This document shows positions 22,638 to 33,117 of a stretch of DNA of 64,000 nucleotides, piece by piece. Under the pieces are notes generated by a model that was given only the letters and a program-made list of their open reading frames with translations, was not told the DNA's origin and made no database searches. How positions within the stretch are numbered: the first letter of the stretch is position 1; the number at the start of each line of letters is the position of its first letter. The stretch comes from Pedinophyceae sp. YPF-701 (lineage: Eukaryota; Chlorophyta; Pedinophyceae). The DNA lies in assembly GCA_916048055.1 (NCBI GenBank), contig CAJZHL010000032.1, positions 1 to 64,000 on the forward strand. Reading direction: 5' to 3'. A program made the position numbers and the translations under genes.

Positions 22638-25130
22638 CTACTTGACCGGCAGCACCTCGTCCACCTTGACCGTCGCCGTCATCAGGCCCACCTGCACCGT
22701 CACCTGCTTCCCGCTCGCCTCGATCACCGTGCCCCTCCCGCGCAGCTTCGGCACCGACACCGCGTCGCCCGCCGACGGCGTCCACCCCTTCGCCGGGGCG
22801 GACTGCTCCGCCGCCGCCGCCGCCGGCGCGGGCGCCCCCGCGGCGCCTGTGCCTGCGACGTCTGCATTCGCGGCATGAGCCGCGGCAGTCCGCGCCGCCT
22901 TGCGCACGTCCGACAGCGCCTTGTTGAGGTGCTTCTTCATCGCGCGCGCGCCCTTGGCGGCCGTGTCGCGCTCGTGCTGCGCGGCGCGCTGCTTCAAGGC
23001 CGACACCTGTGCCTTGAGCGCTGCAGCCTCCCTCTCCCTCGCCTCGCGCCGCGCCCCGAGCTCCTCCTCCTCCAGCCGCGCGCTCTCCAGCTCCTCCGTC
23101 AGCGCGAGCACGGACCGCGCCGCCCGCCCCATCCGATCGCGCGCTGACTCGATAACCCCCCCCTCCATCCCCAGCCGCTCGGCGATGGCAATCGCGTTGC
23201 TCCGGCCCGGCACGCCCCACAGCACGCGGTACGTCGGCGCGAGCTTCTCCGCGTCGAACTCGACCGACGCGTTCTCGAACCGCGGGTCGTTGTATTTGAG
23301 GCTCGCCAGCAGGCCCATGTGCGTGGTGGCCAGCGACAGGCCCGCGCCGCCCGGGCCGCCCTTGACGAGCCGCTGCAGGAGCGCCGCGCCGAGCGCCGTG
23401 CCCTCCGCGGGGTCCGTGCCCGTCCCGACCTCGTCCAGCAGCACCAGCGACCGTGAGTCCGACTCGGCGCGCAGCGCCTGGATGCGCGACAGGTGTCCGG
23501 AGAACGTCGACAGCGACGACGACAGCGACTGCTCGTCGCCGATGTCGGCCAGGACGTTCGAGAACGCCGGCAGCCGCGCGGGCGCCGACGCCGGGACGTA
23601 CAGTCCCGAGCGCGCCATGAGCGCGCACAGACCCAGCGCCTTGAGCAGCGCCGTCTTGCCGCCCGTGTTCGGCCCGGTCACCACGACGCACCGCACGGGG
23701 CCGGATATCTCAATGTCGATCGGCACCGGCTCGACGGGCGGCTCCGGCGCGTCCTCCTCGTCGGTTGCGTCGTCGAACGAGGCTCGCGCCAGGCCCTGCG
23801 CCGCCAGCCGCTTCAGCAGGTCGCGCCCGCCCGCAGACTTGGACTTCTCCGCGCGCTGCTCCTGCTCCCGCCACCGCTTGTGCTCCGCGGCCAGCAGCGG
23901 GTGCCGCAGCCCGCGCAGCCGCACGTACCCCGCCTCTGCGTCGTCGCCAGCGCCGCCCTTGCGCGCCTTCGCGACGGCGCTGGTCGGGAAGCGCGTGGTC
24001 TCGGGCCGCACGGCGTCGAGCCAGCGGCTGTACCGCGCCCGCGCGACCGTCGCGTCCAGCCACACCACCGCGTCGAGCGCCTGCGTCAGGTCCTGGCTGC
24101 ACGCCGCGGCTGCGGCACTCAGCCCCATCAACACCTCCGTCTCCGCAGCCGAAACGGCCTGCGCCGCGGCCTGGAGCTCCTCGTTCAGCGGCACCGCGGC
24201 GCGCGGCTCCACGTACGACATCCCCGCGCCGGCGGGCCCGAGGACGAGCCCCACCGACGCAGCATCCGCAGTCGGCATCACGCGGCACAGACGGCCGTTG
24301 TACGTGGTCGCCTCGCCCGTAGACCCGCCAACGACGGACTTGAGCCGGCCCTGCAGCGTGCGCAGCCGGCTGCGTGCTCCTCTGAGCTCGTCCGACGCAC
24401 TGTCGCGGACCTCCCCGTCCTCCCCGATCGCCCTGCAAGCACAGCGTTCCGAACGAACGTCGGCACGGATGTGTGCGCGCTGAGGATTGCGACGGACTGC
24501 GGGGGCGAAGGGTCGGCGGGGGCGTGCCTGCTGATGGAAGACACGAGTTGTGGCTGTGCAGAAATGGGCTCCATGCGCCTGGAGACGGGAGCGAGGGCCC
24601 CGGAGGCGTCGGACTTGTGTCCCAGCTCGTCGCGGACGCGTCGGCACGCGATCATGGTCGCACGCTGCAGCCGCTGGGCGCCGGCGAGCATCTGCGCGAT
24701 CGCGTGCAGCTGCGTGGGCTGCAGGACCCCCCCCGCGCGCGCCCGGCGGAGCGCAGCGTGCGCCTCGGCCGTCGGGATCCCGCCGAAGTCGATCATGACG
24801 GCGTGGATCGTCTCAAGGTCGTCCACGGCCGCTGTTTCGTCCATCAAGTCATCCGCCTCCACCTGCGCTCAGTTCGGGGGGGACCTTCGGGTGTCCCGCT
24901 CGCGCGTGCGCCCCGCCCTGACACGCCGGACGCGGACTGGGGGCTGCGACACCGGGTGGGCGCGTCGGCAGGGCGCTCGGCCCGTTGCAGGCGGGGGGGC
25001 TGCTCGTGGGGTCGTTTCGGTGTTCGTGCCTGTGTCGTGGCCGGCAGCATCCTCTGCACAATCTCGCGCCCCCGCGACGTCGATGTGAAGGACGCAACGT
25101 CCCTGCACAAGTCCGCCCAGCCAAGCAGCC
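22638..25130 (-). CDS. MutS2-family DNA mismatch/recombination ATPase, without Smr domain
   Basis: The core exon runs from about 24440 to the stop at 22638. Upstream, LLGWADLCRDVASF...RGREIVQRMLPATTQ (ending 25030) joins VEADDLMDETAAVDDLE (from 24862) through an intron with a GC donor (CAG|GCACGA at 25029, AG at 24863); family alignment requires this join. A further intron lies at about 24550-24440, with its exact donor unresolved. Seen: IGEDGEVRDSASDELR in the lever region, the Walker A GPNTGGKTALLKALG, a Walker B-like LVLLDEVGTGTDPAEG, TTHMGLLASLKY, then a coiled segment and VPKLRGRGTVIEASGKQVTV. The stop follows directly, so the C-terminal Smr nuclease domain of bacterial MutS2 is absent, as in one of the two plant types. 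The start is not fixed: a 5' exon with transit-like sequence (MSLHGAQRPCGLP..., about 25655-25255) may belong here. Confidence 0.88.
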
Positions 25131-26001
25131 TGCGTCCGGCGAGACTTGGTGCGTTTGTGTCTCTGTGTGACGCAACATGCATGATTGTGGCGATCATGGT
25201 CAGCAACCGGCGCGGTTGGAACGCAGGAGCATGCCCTGAGGGCCGCCGTCGAGGTTCACTGTGAGCAGCTCTTCCTCGCGCCCACCAGTGTGTGGTGCTG
25301 TCAGTGCCCACCTCAGCGCATCCCTTGCCGCCGGACCGAGCTCGTCGTCCGTCGTCGAGTACTCCTCGGCGATATCTCTGGTAGCTCGAGCAGGCTCGAG
25401 TCGTCGCGCCCGACGGCATCCACAGGCCGCGTCGGAGACGATCGACGAAGCTGAGCGCTGGGCACAGGTGCGAGGAACGACGCGGCGGGCGGGGGCGCTC
25501 GCTGCGTGCGGGTTGCGCCGCAGCGGAAGGGAGCTTCTACTCAAGGTGCAGCGACGAGCGCAGCAGGGAGCCGTGAGAAGGCTCGACCGCGTGGTCACCC
25601 GCGGAGAAGCTTGTGGGGTGGGCAGCCCGCAAGGTCGCTGCGCGCCATGGAGCGACATTATCGGCCGGAGAGCTTGTCTGATCGCAGATCTCGAACGTTC
25701 AAATGATTTCTCGCACAGATGTGGCCCCAGACGCCGCAGCGGTCGCAACGGATGAGCGGAGTGTTCTCACGTACCACACCAGATGCCTCTGGGCCGCGAC
25801 GCAATGACCGCGCGGGGCTGTGCGCACTACGCGCCAGCGCTGCTACGCAGAGGCGAAGGCGGCGGGCCGTGAGTCTCACTGAGTCTGCTGTGCAGTGCCA
25901 AGACCCCCCCGGCTGGGTATGAGAGACGGCACTGGCCAGACCCGCGGCGCCCCTTGCACGAGGAACCGCACCAATGCCGTCAGCACTCACACGCGCGGCG
26001 T
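25131..26001. other. MutS2 5' region and HugZ-like gene 3' flank
   Basis: On the minus strand an open stretch at about 25655-25255 combines a Ser/Arg/Ala-rich N terminus with acidic sequence (ATRDIAEEYSTTDDELGP) and is the best candidate for the MutS2 first exon, although no phase-compatible join was found. The rest of the interval shows nothing recognisable. Confidence 0.4.
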
Positions 26002-27517
26002 TCACGCCTCGGACTTGGCGGCCTGAGTCAGCTCCACGATCCTGGTCTTGACGTCGGCGCGGGACTCGGCGGGGGCCTTGAAGGCGACGCGCGCCTTGAA
26101 GGTCTGCCCCTCGCGCTCGCACGCGAAGGTCATGCCGAGCTTGTCGATGCCCACCATGCTGGCCTTGTCCACGGAGATCCCGCAGCTCGACTTGACGATG
26201 GCGATGTTGGCGTCCATGTGGTCGTCGTTCATGTGGCCGCACACGGGGCCCGCGAACTGCGTGATCGGGTCCGGCTGCTCAGAGAGGTACTCCTCGGGCG
26301 AGATCTTCTGCCCGATCCGCCCGAACCCGCCGATGAAGCGCACGACCTTGATGTCAGTCATGCGGTACCACAGAAAGTCCCCGAAGTCCACCCAGAACGC
26401 GTTCGGGTGGCGCTCGAGGAAGAGCTCGCGCAGCTCGGGCTTGTCCGCGTCCGGCACGGGCGTTAGCGACCCGATGAGCGTCGCGCGGCCGTCCTGGAGC
26501 CCCTGGAACCCGTCGGCCGTGACGGTGAGCGAGACGCGCGGGTCCGCGGCGATGTCGTGCTGGTGCGTGGCCAGCCGGGACACCACGAAGAACGGCTGGC
26601 CGTCAGGCGCGACGGCGTACGCGGCGACCGAGCCCGCGGGGAAGCCCTGCACGATGCAAGTCGACAGGGGCGGGCTCGGGGTCAGCGGTCGACACGGCTC
26701 CGGCGGGGCAGGGCGGCAACGGCGCCTGGTGCGACCGGGAGGCCGCGCTCCTACGAGACTGAGGTGTCCGAGTCGGGTGCGGGACATGTGGGATGGCGGT
26801 GGTGGGGGCACTAGCCTTGGCGGCCGCGGACGAGTCGATGGTGGACAGGACGCCGTTCTTGCCCGCCTGGATCAGCGTTCTGGCCTCGCACGCGAGGCTG
26901 ATCCGCGCAACGTCCTTCTGGGACTCCCTGCGACAGCGAACGGCGAGTGCTCTAGGGGTGGAGAGAGGCAGGGGGCGCCGGAGCAAGCCTGCTCGCCGCG
27001 GGGCGTGGAGCCGCGGCCGAGTGCGGGAGCAGAGGCCGACCTGAAGGCGAGGATCTCGGGGTCGATGTTCTCCTCGCTGATCACGGACCCGCTCCCGACC
27101 TGGTGGCCACTGGGCCGGGACTTCTCGTCCTCGCTCTCAGCGCGGACTGCGGCGCTCCGGGGACGCGAGCTGCTGCCTCCCTGCACACACGCCACAAGAA
27201 CGAGCTGGGGCGGCCGTCACCTGGAGCGCTCGTGCTGTATTCGAGCCAGCGCACGCCGTCCCCTCGCTGTCCCACACAGCACTCGTGGCGGGCGTGGACC
27301 GCAGCGCGTCGCGTGACGTCGAGTTTGCGCCCGCGGGATGGATGCGAGGGGTACGGACGCGTGCAGCGACGGCCTGGTGGGGGCGGGATCGGGCGCGTAC
27401 CATCGTGGAGAAGGCCGCGCGGAACTGCGAGGCTGCGCAAGGCCTGGTGAACGTGCGGAGGGCAGCCGTCCTGACCGCGGAGGGGCAACGGACGATCCTT
27501 CCCGAGACGTTGAGCAT
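26002..27517 (-). CDS. HugZ/DUF2470-type FMN-binding split-barrel protein, plastid-targeted
   Basis: Four exons, 27517-27401, 27180-27041, 26927-26816 and 26646-26002, give 337 residues with all phases consistent. Exon 1 is a transit-peptide-like MLNVSGRIVRCPSAVRTAAL. The pyridoxamine-phosphate-oxidase-like barrel follows: ARTLIQAGKNGVLSTID, GFPAGSVAAYAVAPDGQP and DPRVSLTVTADGFQGLQDGR. The C-terminal DUF2470-like part has ICGHMNDDHMDAN-like PVCGHMNDDHMDAN and FWVDFGDFLWYRM. In plants this family includes chloroplast heme-oxygenase-like HOZ proteins and the glutamyl-tRNA-reductase-binding protein that tethers tetrapyrrole synthesis to membranes; which one this is cannot be decided by eye. Intron 3 uses a GC donor (AAG|GCTAGT at 26815), the only join that keeps the frame and the family alignment. 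Confidence 0.85.
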
Positions 27518-27926
27518 CGTACGTGTGCCGAGCGACGGTCCGCCGGCTCGCAACAGATCGCAATTGAGCAGCGAGTGGACAAACAACCTCCAACGCGGCG
27601 GGTCAGGGGAGTCTCGAAAAGGTGCCGATGCGCACGGGCCCCAGGGCGAGAGAGTGTGCACGGAAGGCTGCGGCGCGGCCTAACGACGGCGGAGTCCACG
27701 GCCCCACCGTCACCAAAGGGGGACGCCCCCTGACACCTCCGTCACACGTCTCGCCTGGCCGGCGCATGAGAAGGGGAAGGTTGACGGACGCGGGAAGCTG
27801 TTAGCTTGTGGCGAGCCCAGTGCGCGGGTTCCGCACCCGCGTCTGCCGCGCATGCATTAACCTGTTGATCTGCATCTGTATTGAATGTCATACTAGCACG
27901 ATGTTGTTGGCCTGCCCCCCCTGCTG
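27518..27926. other. Short intergenic region (HugZ-like promoter / HUS1 3' flank)
   Basis: 409 bp between the HugZ-like start and the HUS1 stop. A short hairpin-capable sequence (GTGCGCGGGTTCCGCACCCGCG, 27820-27841 region) is present; it is not a tRNA. Nothing else recognised. Confidence 0.45.
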
Positions 27927-29433
27927 CTAGTCATCGTCCTCCTCCGCAGACACGGTCAGCGGCAGCTTCATGGCGAGGTCCAGGGACTCGTCGAGCTGCA
28001 TGTCGGACGCGTTCGGGTCGGCGTACGCAAACATGATGTGAACGACGCCCGCGTGCGGGTTGATGCCGCACAGCATCTGCATCGGCACCGTCAGCGGTGC
28101 TGCGTCGAGCGCACGCTTCACGTGCCGCAGGTTGACCTGCGAGACACAAAGCAACCGCGCCGTCACGCAACGGCGACCGCGCAGCAGGCGGACCCTCGCA
28201 CGTCCGCGGGGCACGGGCGCCCTGCGCGCAGGGACAGGCCTCAGCCGCGTGCGTGTAGCCTCGGGCGCACCTCGGCGGACACAGCCTGTCCGAGCGCCTT
28301 TGCCTCCCGCAAGCGCCCCTCGGCGGTGTCCTCTCGCAAGGGCCGCGCGGTGCTCGCGACGCTGTCCGGCCTGACGTCGATGCCGGATATTTCCGCCCCT
28401 AGCGACACTCCGGACGACCGCGCCTGGAGGTGCAGGTCGCCCTCGTGCGTGGCCGACAGCGACAGTGCGGGGCTGATGCTGCGCAGGCGCTCCAGGACCA
28501 CCGACAGCCGCGACACCTCCGGGAGCAGGTCCAGGTAGAAGTCGCACAGGTCGCCTGCGAGGTGGTTCGGGGAGCGGGTCCTCGCATGGCGGTGCTGCGT
28601 GACCCGCGCAGGGAGTGCCCACGACACGGTTTGCTTGCGCTGCACGCTGTGGCGCGAGGCCGAGGTGCCGGGGCGGTGTGTGGCGTCGCACCGGCGTTGA
28701 TTTGGTCGACCAGCGCTTCGACGTCGCCCGGCTTGAAGGGCCGCGATATCTCTACGTCCTGCACGACGTTTACGTTCACACCCTGCACGCGCGGGGGCGC
28801 CCGTCGGGTGGGCCGCGGCCCGGAGCTCGCTGACGCAGACGCGGTCGCGACTCGGGCGCCCCGCGCTGCTGCGAGCGCGGGCGCGCCGCCGCCGTTTGAT
28901 GCAGCGGGCGGCTGGGTGGAAATAGCGGTCGCTCACCGTGCCGTAGAAGGACAGGTAGGGCTTCCTGATGGTGTCGCTGGTGTTCGGCACCGCGGTCGCC
29001 CTGTTCGTCAGCTTCATTTCGATCGTTTCGCAGTCGTTGTCGTGGAGGTTGCGCAGGACGCGGATGAGCACGGCTGTGTCCGTCGAGAACGCGATGTAGT
29101 CGTTGCACTTGGACGAGCACACCAGCGTGCCCTCCGCGAACAGAACATTCTGCAGGCAGAGGACGCCGGTCGCGTTCCGCGCGCTGCGAGACACATGATG
29201 GGCACATTGTCAGGTGCGTGGGGCGGGAGGGGCGCCGAGGCGCTGTCGCTACGCACCGTTGCCATCTTTGCCACGATGAGAGCGCCGTCGGCGTGGTCCG
29301 GCGGGACCACGACGTGGGTCTCGGTCGGGGACAGGAGCAGCTGGCACGTCTTGCCAAACTTCTCCAGCGTGGGCAGGAACGCGCGGTCCAGGGCCCGCCT
29401 GCCCCGTTCCGTCAGCACGGCCTTGAATTTCAT
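27927..29433 (-). CDS. HUS1: HUS1 DNA-damage checkpoint clamp subunit
   Basis: Five exons, 29433-29257, 29149-28937, 28782-28692, 28554-28271 and 28136-27927, give about 324 residues with consistent phases (human HUS1 has 280). HUS1 forms the PCNA-like 9-1-1 ring with RAD9 and RAD1 that is loaded at damaged DNA and activates ATR signalling. Family features: an N-terminal MKFKAVLTERGRRALDRAFL (normally MKFRAKI...), CSSKCNDYIAFS, a central DVEISRPFKPGD, and the C-terminal domain ending GINPHAGVVHIMFAYADPNA. It lies head-to-tail with the BET1-like gene, 0.7 kb downstream of it. Confidence 0.87.
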
Positions 29434-30127
29434 CGCTCAAGTGTGCGTGGTGGCTGGCGCACTACTTCGGGCTGTGCGCCCGCGAGCCGCGGGCGTGCGG
29501 GGATGACCGCAGCGCTCAGAGCAGGGCACGGAGCAGGCCTTCCCCGAGGCGTCGTCGCGGGCTCATGGCCTCCAGGACCTCCGCCACAGGGTGATAGAAC
29601 GACTTCCGATGAGTTGGCCGTCGATGCGCGTCCTGAAACCGACGAACGGGAGCTAGGAAGCTGCTGGCAGCGCACTGAGGCGGGAACGGCGTCGTCGGAC
29701 AGAACACGTGCGGTGAGCGACGTGACTGTAACGTCGTGCACGCACTGCTTCGTGCGGCGCCTCCACGACGCACTGTGCGGCGCTGCTGCGAGGTGCCGAC
29801 CGGGTCGGACCACTCGAGGGTCCCTCGAGTCAGTCCCGCAGGCTTCTCATATCAGCACTTCGCCGTCAGACATTCGACCGGGCAGTGGGAGCGCGTGCCA
29901 CGTCGCATGCGGGAGTCCCGGCCGCCTCGGCGGTCAGGTGGTCGCGTCCTGTTGGCCGTGTTTGTGCCGCGCAACACCATGACCGAGCCATCGGTGCGCG
30001 GACAGCCGTCCGTCCCGCCCGTCGAGCCTGCCCCTGCCGGTCCATGCCAGCCCGCGCGCGGCCGGCTGTCGGCGCGGCGCCGTGGCAGACTGACGCGGCG
30101 AGCACGCGGCTGCTTCTGCCACTTTTG
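29434..30127. other. HUS1 promoter region / BET1-like 3' flank
   Basis: 694 bp, GC-rich; overlapping frames without domains. No element identified. Confidence 0.45.
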
Positions 30128-30923
30128 TCACAGCCGGAATATCCACCGCAGCACGCTCATGACCTTTGCGATGAAGTACAGCAGGAACAGCACAGCGACG
30201 GCGAAGAGCACAACGAAGAGCAGGTGATTGCTCTTCGACTGGCGGTACGCCACGTCCAGCTTCCGCTGCGCTCTCCGCAACATGTTCTTCGCGTGCACCA
30301 GCGCGTTCTCCTGCACACACACCGACGACGCGACGCTCACCGCAGCGTCATGTGCGCGGCAGCTCGCGACACGAACAGGGAGCCGGGTACCGTGTGTCTG
30401 CCCGTGGGTGTGTCTGCACTCTGCGCGGCCACAGCGGTGGGCACCGAGGCCGCGCGTGCCGAGGACAGCCGTCGTGGCACGGTTCGGCGGCCGCTGCAGT
30501 GCTGCGTCGTGGGAGCGGGGCGCTCACCAGCTCAGCGCCAATTTTCGCCTGCAACGTGTTCTCCTCCCGGATGGCCTTCGACACCTCCTTCAGCTGGCCA
30601 ACCTGCGAGCATGGAAGCGCCGAGCAGACGAGGCGCGCGGTGGGCCGAGGCGCGGAGCGCCACCCCCCCGCCCGACCGCGCGTGTACATGTGCACGTGCT
30701 TCGAAGGCACGCGTGGTCGCGCCGGTGCCGAGGGACGCGTCGCGCGAGCAGCAGCAGGCCGTGCGCCACGCGCCTGTCCTCGCAGCCCCTCGATCTCCGC
30801 CTCGATGTCCACCTCCTCCTCCTGCACCTGCATCTTGCTGGTGCCCGGGGCGCCAAACAGCGGCTCCCTCCGCGTCAGGCCGTTGCGGGACGCGTATCCG
30901 CCACCAAATCCACTGTTCGCCAT
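30128..30923 (-). CDS. BET1-like Qc-SNARE
   Basis: Three exons, 30923-30774, 30602-30528 and 30310-30128, encode 135 residues, the usual size for BET1. BET1 acts in ER-Golgi vesicle fusion. Seen: a hydrophilic N terminus (MANSGFGGGYASRNGLTRRE), an amphipathic SNARE helix (EAEIEGLRGQ|VGQLKEVSKA..., then ENALVHAKNMLRRAQRKLD), and a C-terminal anchor, HLLFVVLFAVAVLFLLYFIA, ending in a few lumenal residues. The first intron has a GC donor (CAG|GCGCGT at 30773); no GT nearby restores the phase. It is divergent from VTC1. Assignment to BET1 rather than another Qc-SNARE, such as a BET11/SFT1 type, rests on size and order. Confidence 0.82.
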
Positions 30924-31572
30924 GTTGCCGGTCGCTGTTTTCGCGCCGCGAGCTGCCACGCGGCAACTAGGCAGCCTACACAGGGGGCCAGTCAAACGCC
31001 CGCCGCCCCGCCCAGGGCGCTCGGATGGCCTGCTCCTACCCTGCCGGCGGCTGCTATGTGGTCTGTTGAGAGGCGGCGCAGGCTTTCCGCTGAGATGAGG
31101 CGCGTCCGCGCGAGGCACCGGCAAGGCGAGCTGAGGCAGGTTTGCCGTGCTTGGGTGTGCGCGTCCACCTCTGTGCGGTGTCTATCGGCTTGTCCGCACG
31201 AATCTGCCGGCGCTCGGCGTTGCGTAGACGCAAGTCCCCGGCGCAGGGGCGGCCTGGGCCATTCGGAGGGTCTTCAAGGAGCACTCCCTGGGGATGTCCG
31301 CGGTGCGTGGCGCGCAGCTCGCGACTTGTGGGGGAGCATGCCGCGGTCGCCGGCACTCGACGTGACTGTTGCGCAACTACAAGCGGGAAGCGTCGCAGCG
31401 ACTTCTGGGAAGGAGGGAAGGAAGTAGTCCAGCGCTGCTGGGGAGTTGGAGCCTTGTCGAGCCGTATTAGAAGGCGTCTCATTGAGGACATCATCCAGTG
31501 ACGTCAGTGATCGTCCCGGTCCTGCGTCCCAGGCGACGTCGGAAACGGCGCGTGTAGCATAGAATCAGGGAC
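30924..31572. promoter_or_regulatory. Divergent promoter region (BET1-like / VTC1)
   Basis: About 650 bp between divergent start codons; no clear TATA box or conserved block recognised. Confidence 0.45.
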
Positions 31573-32299
31573 ATGGGATCCCAACAGCGGTCGGAACCTA
31601 AGGTGTTCCTTTCAAACGAGCGCACGCTCATCAACTGGCTCCACCAGACCGTCCTGCTGGGAAGCGTGTCCGCGGGAATGCTAGGTGCGCCCGGAACCGC
31701 TCAGCGCGCGGCCTCGGGGGCAACCGCCTTGAACGACGCTCAGCTGCGCGTCCGAGCGGGCCGATCGCGACCGTCCGATCTTACCCGTGCGTCACCAACC
31801 ACGACCGCAGGCGTATCGACGCACGCGCACCACCACTGGGGCGAGGACTACTCCACGTCGGCCAAGCTGGTTCGCGCCGCCGCCCTCAGCGGCCTCGGCC
31901 TGGCCATCGTGATGACCGCCTACGCCGCGAAGACCTTCTACGTGCGACACAAGAAGATCAGACGAAAGGTGCGGACCGCGGCACCACGACGCTGCCGCGC
32001 CAGGCGCCGCGCAGGCCCGCACAACGGCCAGAGCACTCCTCCAAGCAGCAGCGCTCCACACGCTTTTCTCCGGAGCCGCACCGATCACGGCGACGCGCTC
32101 CGCGCGCCCGCGCCGCGGCACCTGGTCCGGGCGCGGTTGCCGACCCCCCCGACTGGCGCGTGCGTGCGTGCTCGCCTTGCAGGAGGACGGCCCGTACGAC
32201 GACCTGCTGGGTCCGGTGGCCATGTCGGTCATTTTCATCGTCGGCATGTTCCTCGCGCTGGGCTACACGGCGTACCGATTCTTCGAGAGCCGCCTGTGA
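31573..32299 (+). CDS. VTC1: VTC1, vacuolar transporter chaperone subunit (DUF202)
   Basis: Three exons, 31573-31684, 31811-31968 and 32183-32299, give 128 residues, almost the yeast Vtc1 length (129); all phases fit. VTC1 is the membrane-only subunit of the VTC complex that makes polyphosphate from ATP and moves it into the vacuole or acidocalcisome; polymerisation is done by VTC4. Seen: the conserved FLSNERTLINWLHQTVLLGS at the first membrane helix, a second helix (ALSGLGLAIVMTAYAAKTFY), basic RHKKIRRK, then EDGPYDDLLGP before the third helix (VAMSVIFIVGMFLALGY). No SPX or polymerase domain is nearby, so partners must lie elsewhere. Confidence 0.93.
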
Positions 32300-32884
32300 G
32301 GGCAACACACAAGACGCGCGGCCCGCGGCGTCTGAGCGAGCATGCAGTGCTGTGCCTCGGAACTGGCAGGGCATCGTATCGGGCTTCGACAGGGGACACC
32401 GTGGCAAGAAGGCGCAACGCCGGCAGTTCAGCGGCACCTTGCATCCCACGAGCGAGCGGACGCCGCTCCCCCTCCCCCTTCCCCTTCCCCGCCCCCGGGG
32501 CGTCAAGGGAAGGTTGACCGGCCGGACCTGAGGTCGACCGCGAACGCGAGGGCCTGCTCGCTTCCGGGAGCGAGCGTCGTGCCGGGGTGTTAGATAAGAC
32601 TAGGACTCACACGTGCTCGCGACGGCGCGTCTCACACGGGCGTCGTTCGCGCGCGCGTCGATGCGCGCCCGCTCGTGCGCCGCTGCACAGTGCGCGACGT
32701 CCCATGAGTAAGACACAATGTTTGGCCCACATGTCGTCGCCGTGGAGGCTCGTGACCAGGATCGATCATTCGACGAAGGCTGCCAAACACTGTCAGCCAC
32801 CCACCGCATGACGCGACGAGGCGTCACCGAGGGTAGGGGAGGATCAGACACGCGCCGCGCTAGGAGTCGCTCGAGTGTTTCCGC

Positions 32885-32936
32885 ATGTGTTTCACACCTG
32901 ACGACGCGAAGGATGTAACACCTCACCTCATCTACC
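32885..32936 (-). repeat. Dispersed 3'-flank element, partial copy C
   Basis: The minus strand carries GGTGAGGTGTTACATCCTTC then GCGTCGTCAGG, matching the first half of the element at 33030-33100 and 62854-62925. The second half is not recognisable. Confidence 0.6.
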
Positions 32937-32966
32937 TATCTGTCTATCAATCTATATATCTCTCCG
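32925..32966. repeat. Degenerate (TCTA)n microsatellite
   Basis: CATCTACCTATCTGTCTATC followed by AATCTATATATCTCTCC: an imperfect tetranucleotide tract, notably AT-rich for this window. Confidence 0.6.
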
Positions 32967-33029
32967 TCGAGTGCACAAGCAGTAACCAGGCTAGCCCTCG
33001 TCTCCGCCGGCCCATCCCGCGCCCCCGCA

Positions 33030-33100
33030 GACGTAGTCGTATGATCTTTCCAGGTCCTGAAGCCATACGGCCGACGACGCGAAATATGTAGCACCTCGCC
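33030..33100 (-). repeat. Dispersed 3'-flank element, copy Q
   Basis: On the minus strand, GAGGTGCTACATATTTCGCG then TCGTCGGCC....GGCTTCAGGACCT..AAAGATCAT. The same order of blocks with nearly the same spacing occurs on the plus strand at 62854-62925. It lies about 20 nt after the PEX7 stop. Confidence 0.75.
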
Positions 33101-33117
33101 CGCGCTCACCGGCGCCG

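Larger units (their letters stand above)
32300..33117. other. Convergent 3' region (VTC1 / PEX7)
   Basis: About 0.8 kb between two stop codons. It holds two copies of a short minus-strand element (33030-33100 and about 32885-32935) also found 3' of the gene ending at 62835, and a degenerate pyrimidine/TCTA tract at about 32930-32965. Confidence 0.6.

Noticed and set aside
27810-27845. tRNA-like hairpin containing GCGGGTTCCGCACCCGC
   Set aside because: No acceptor stem, anticodon arm or proper T-loop (GGTTCRANYCC); no tRNA or rRNA gene was recognised anywhere in the window.
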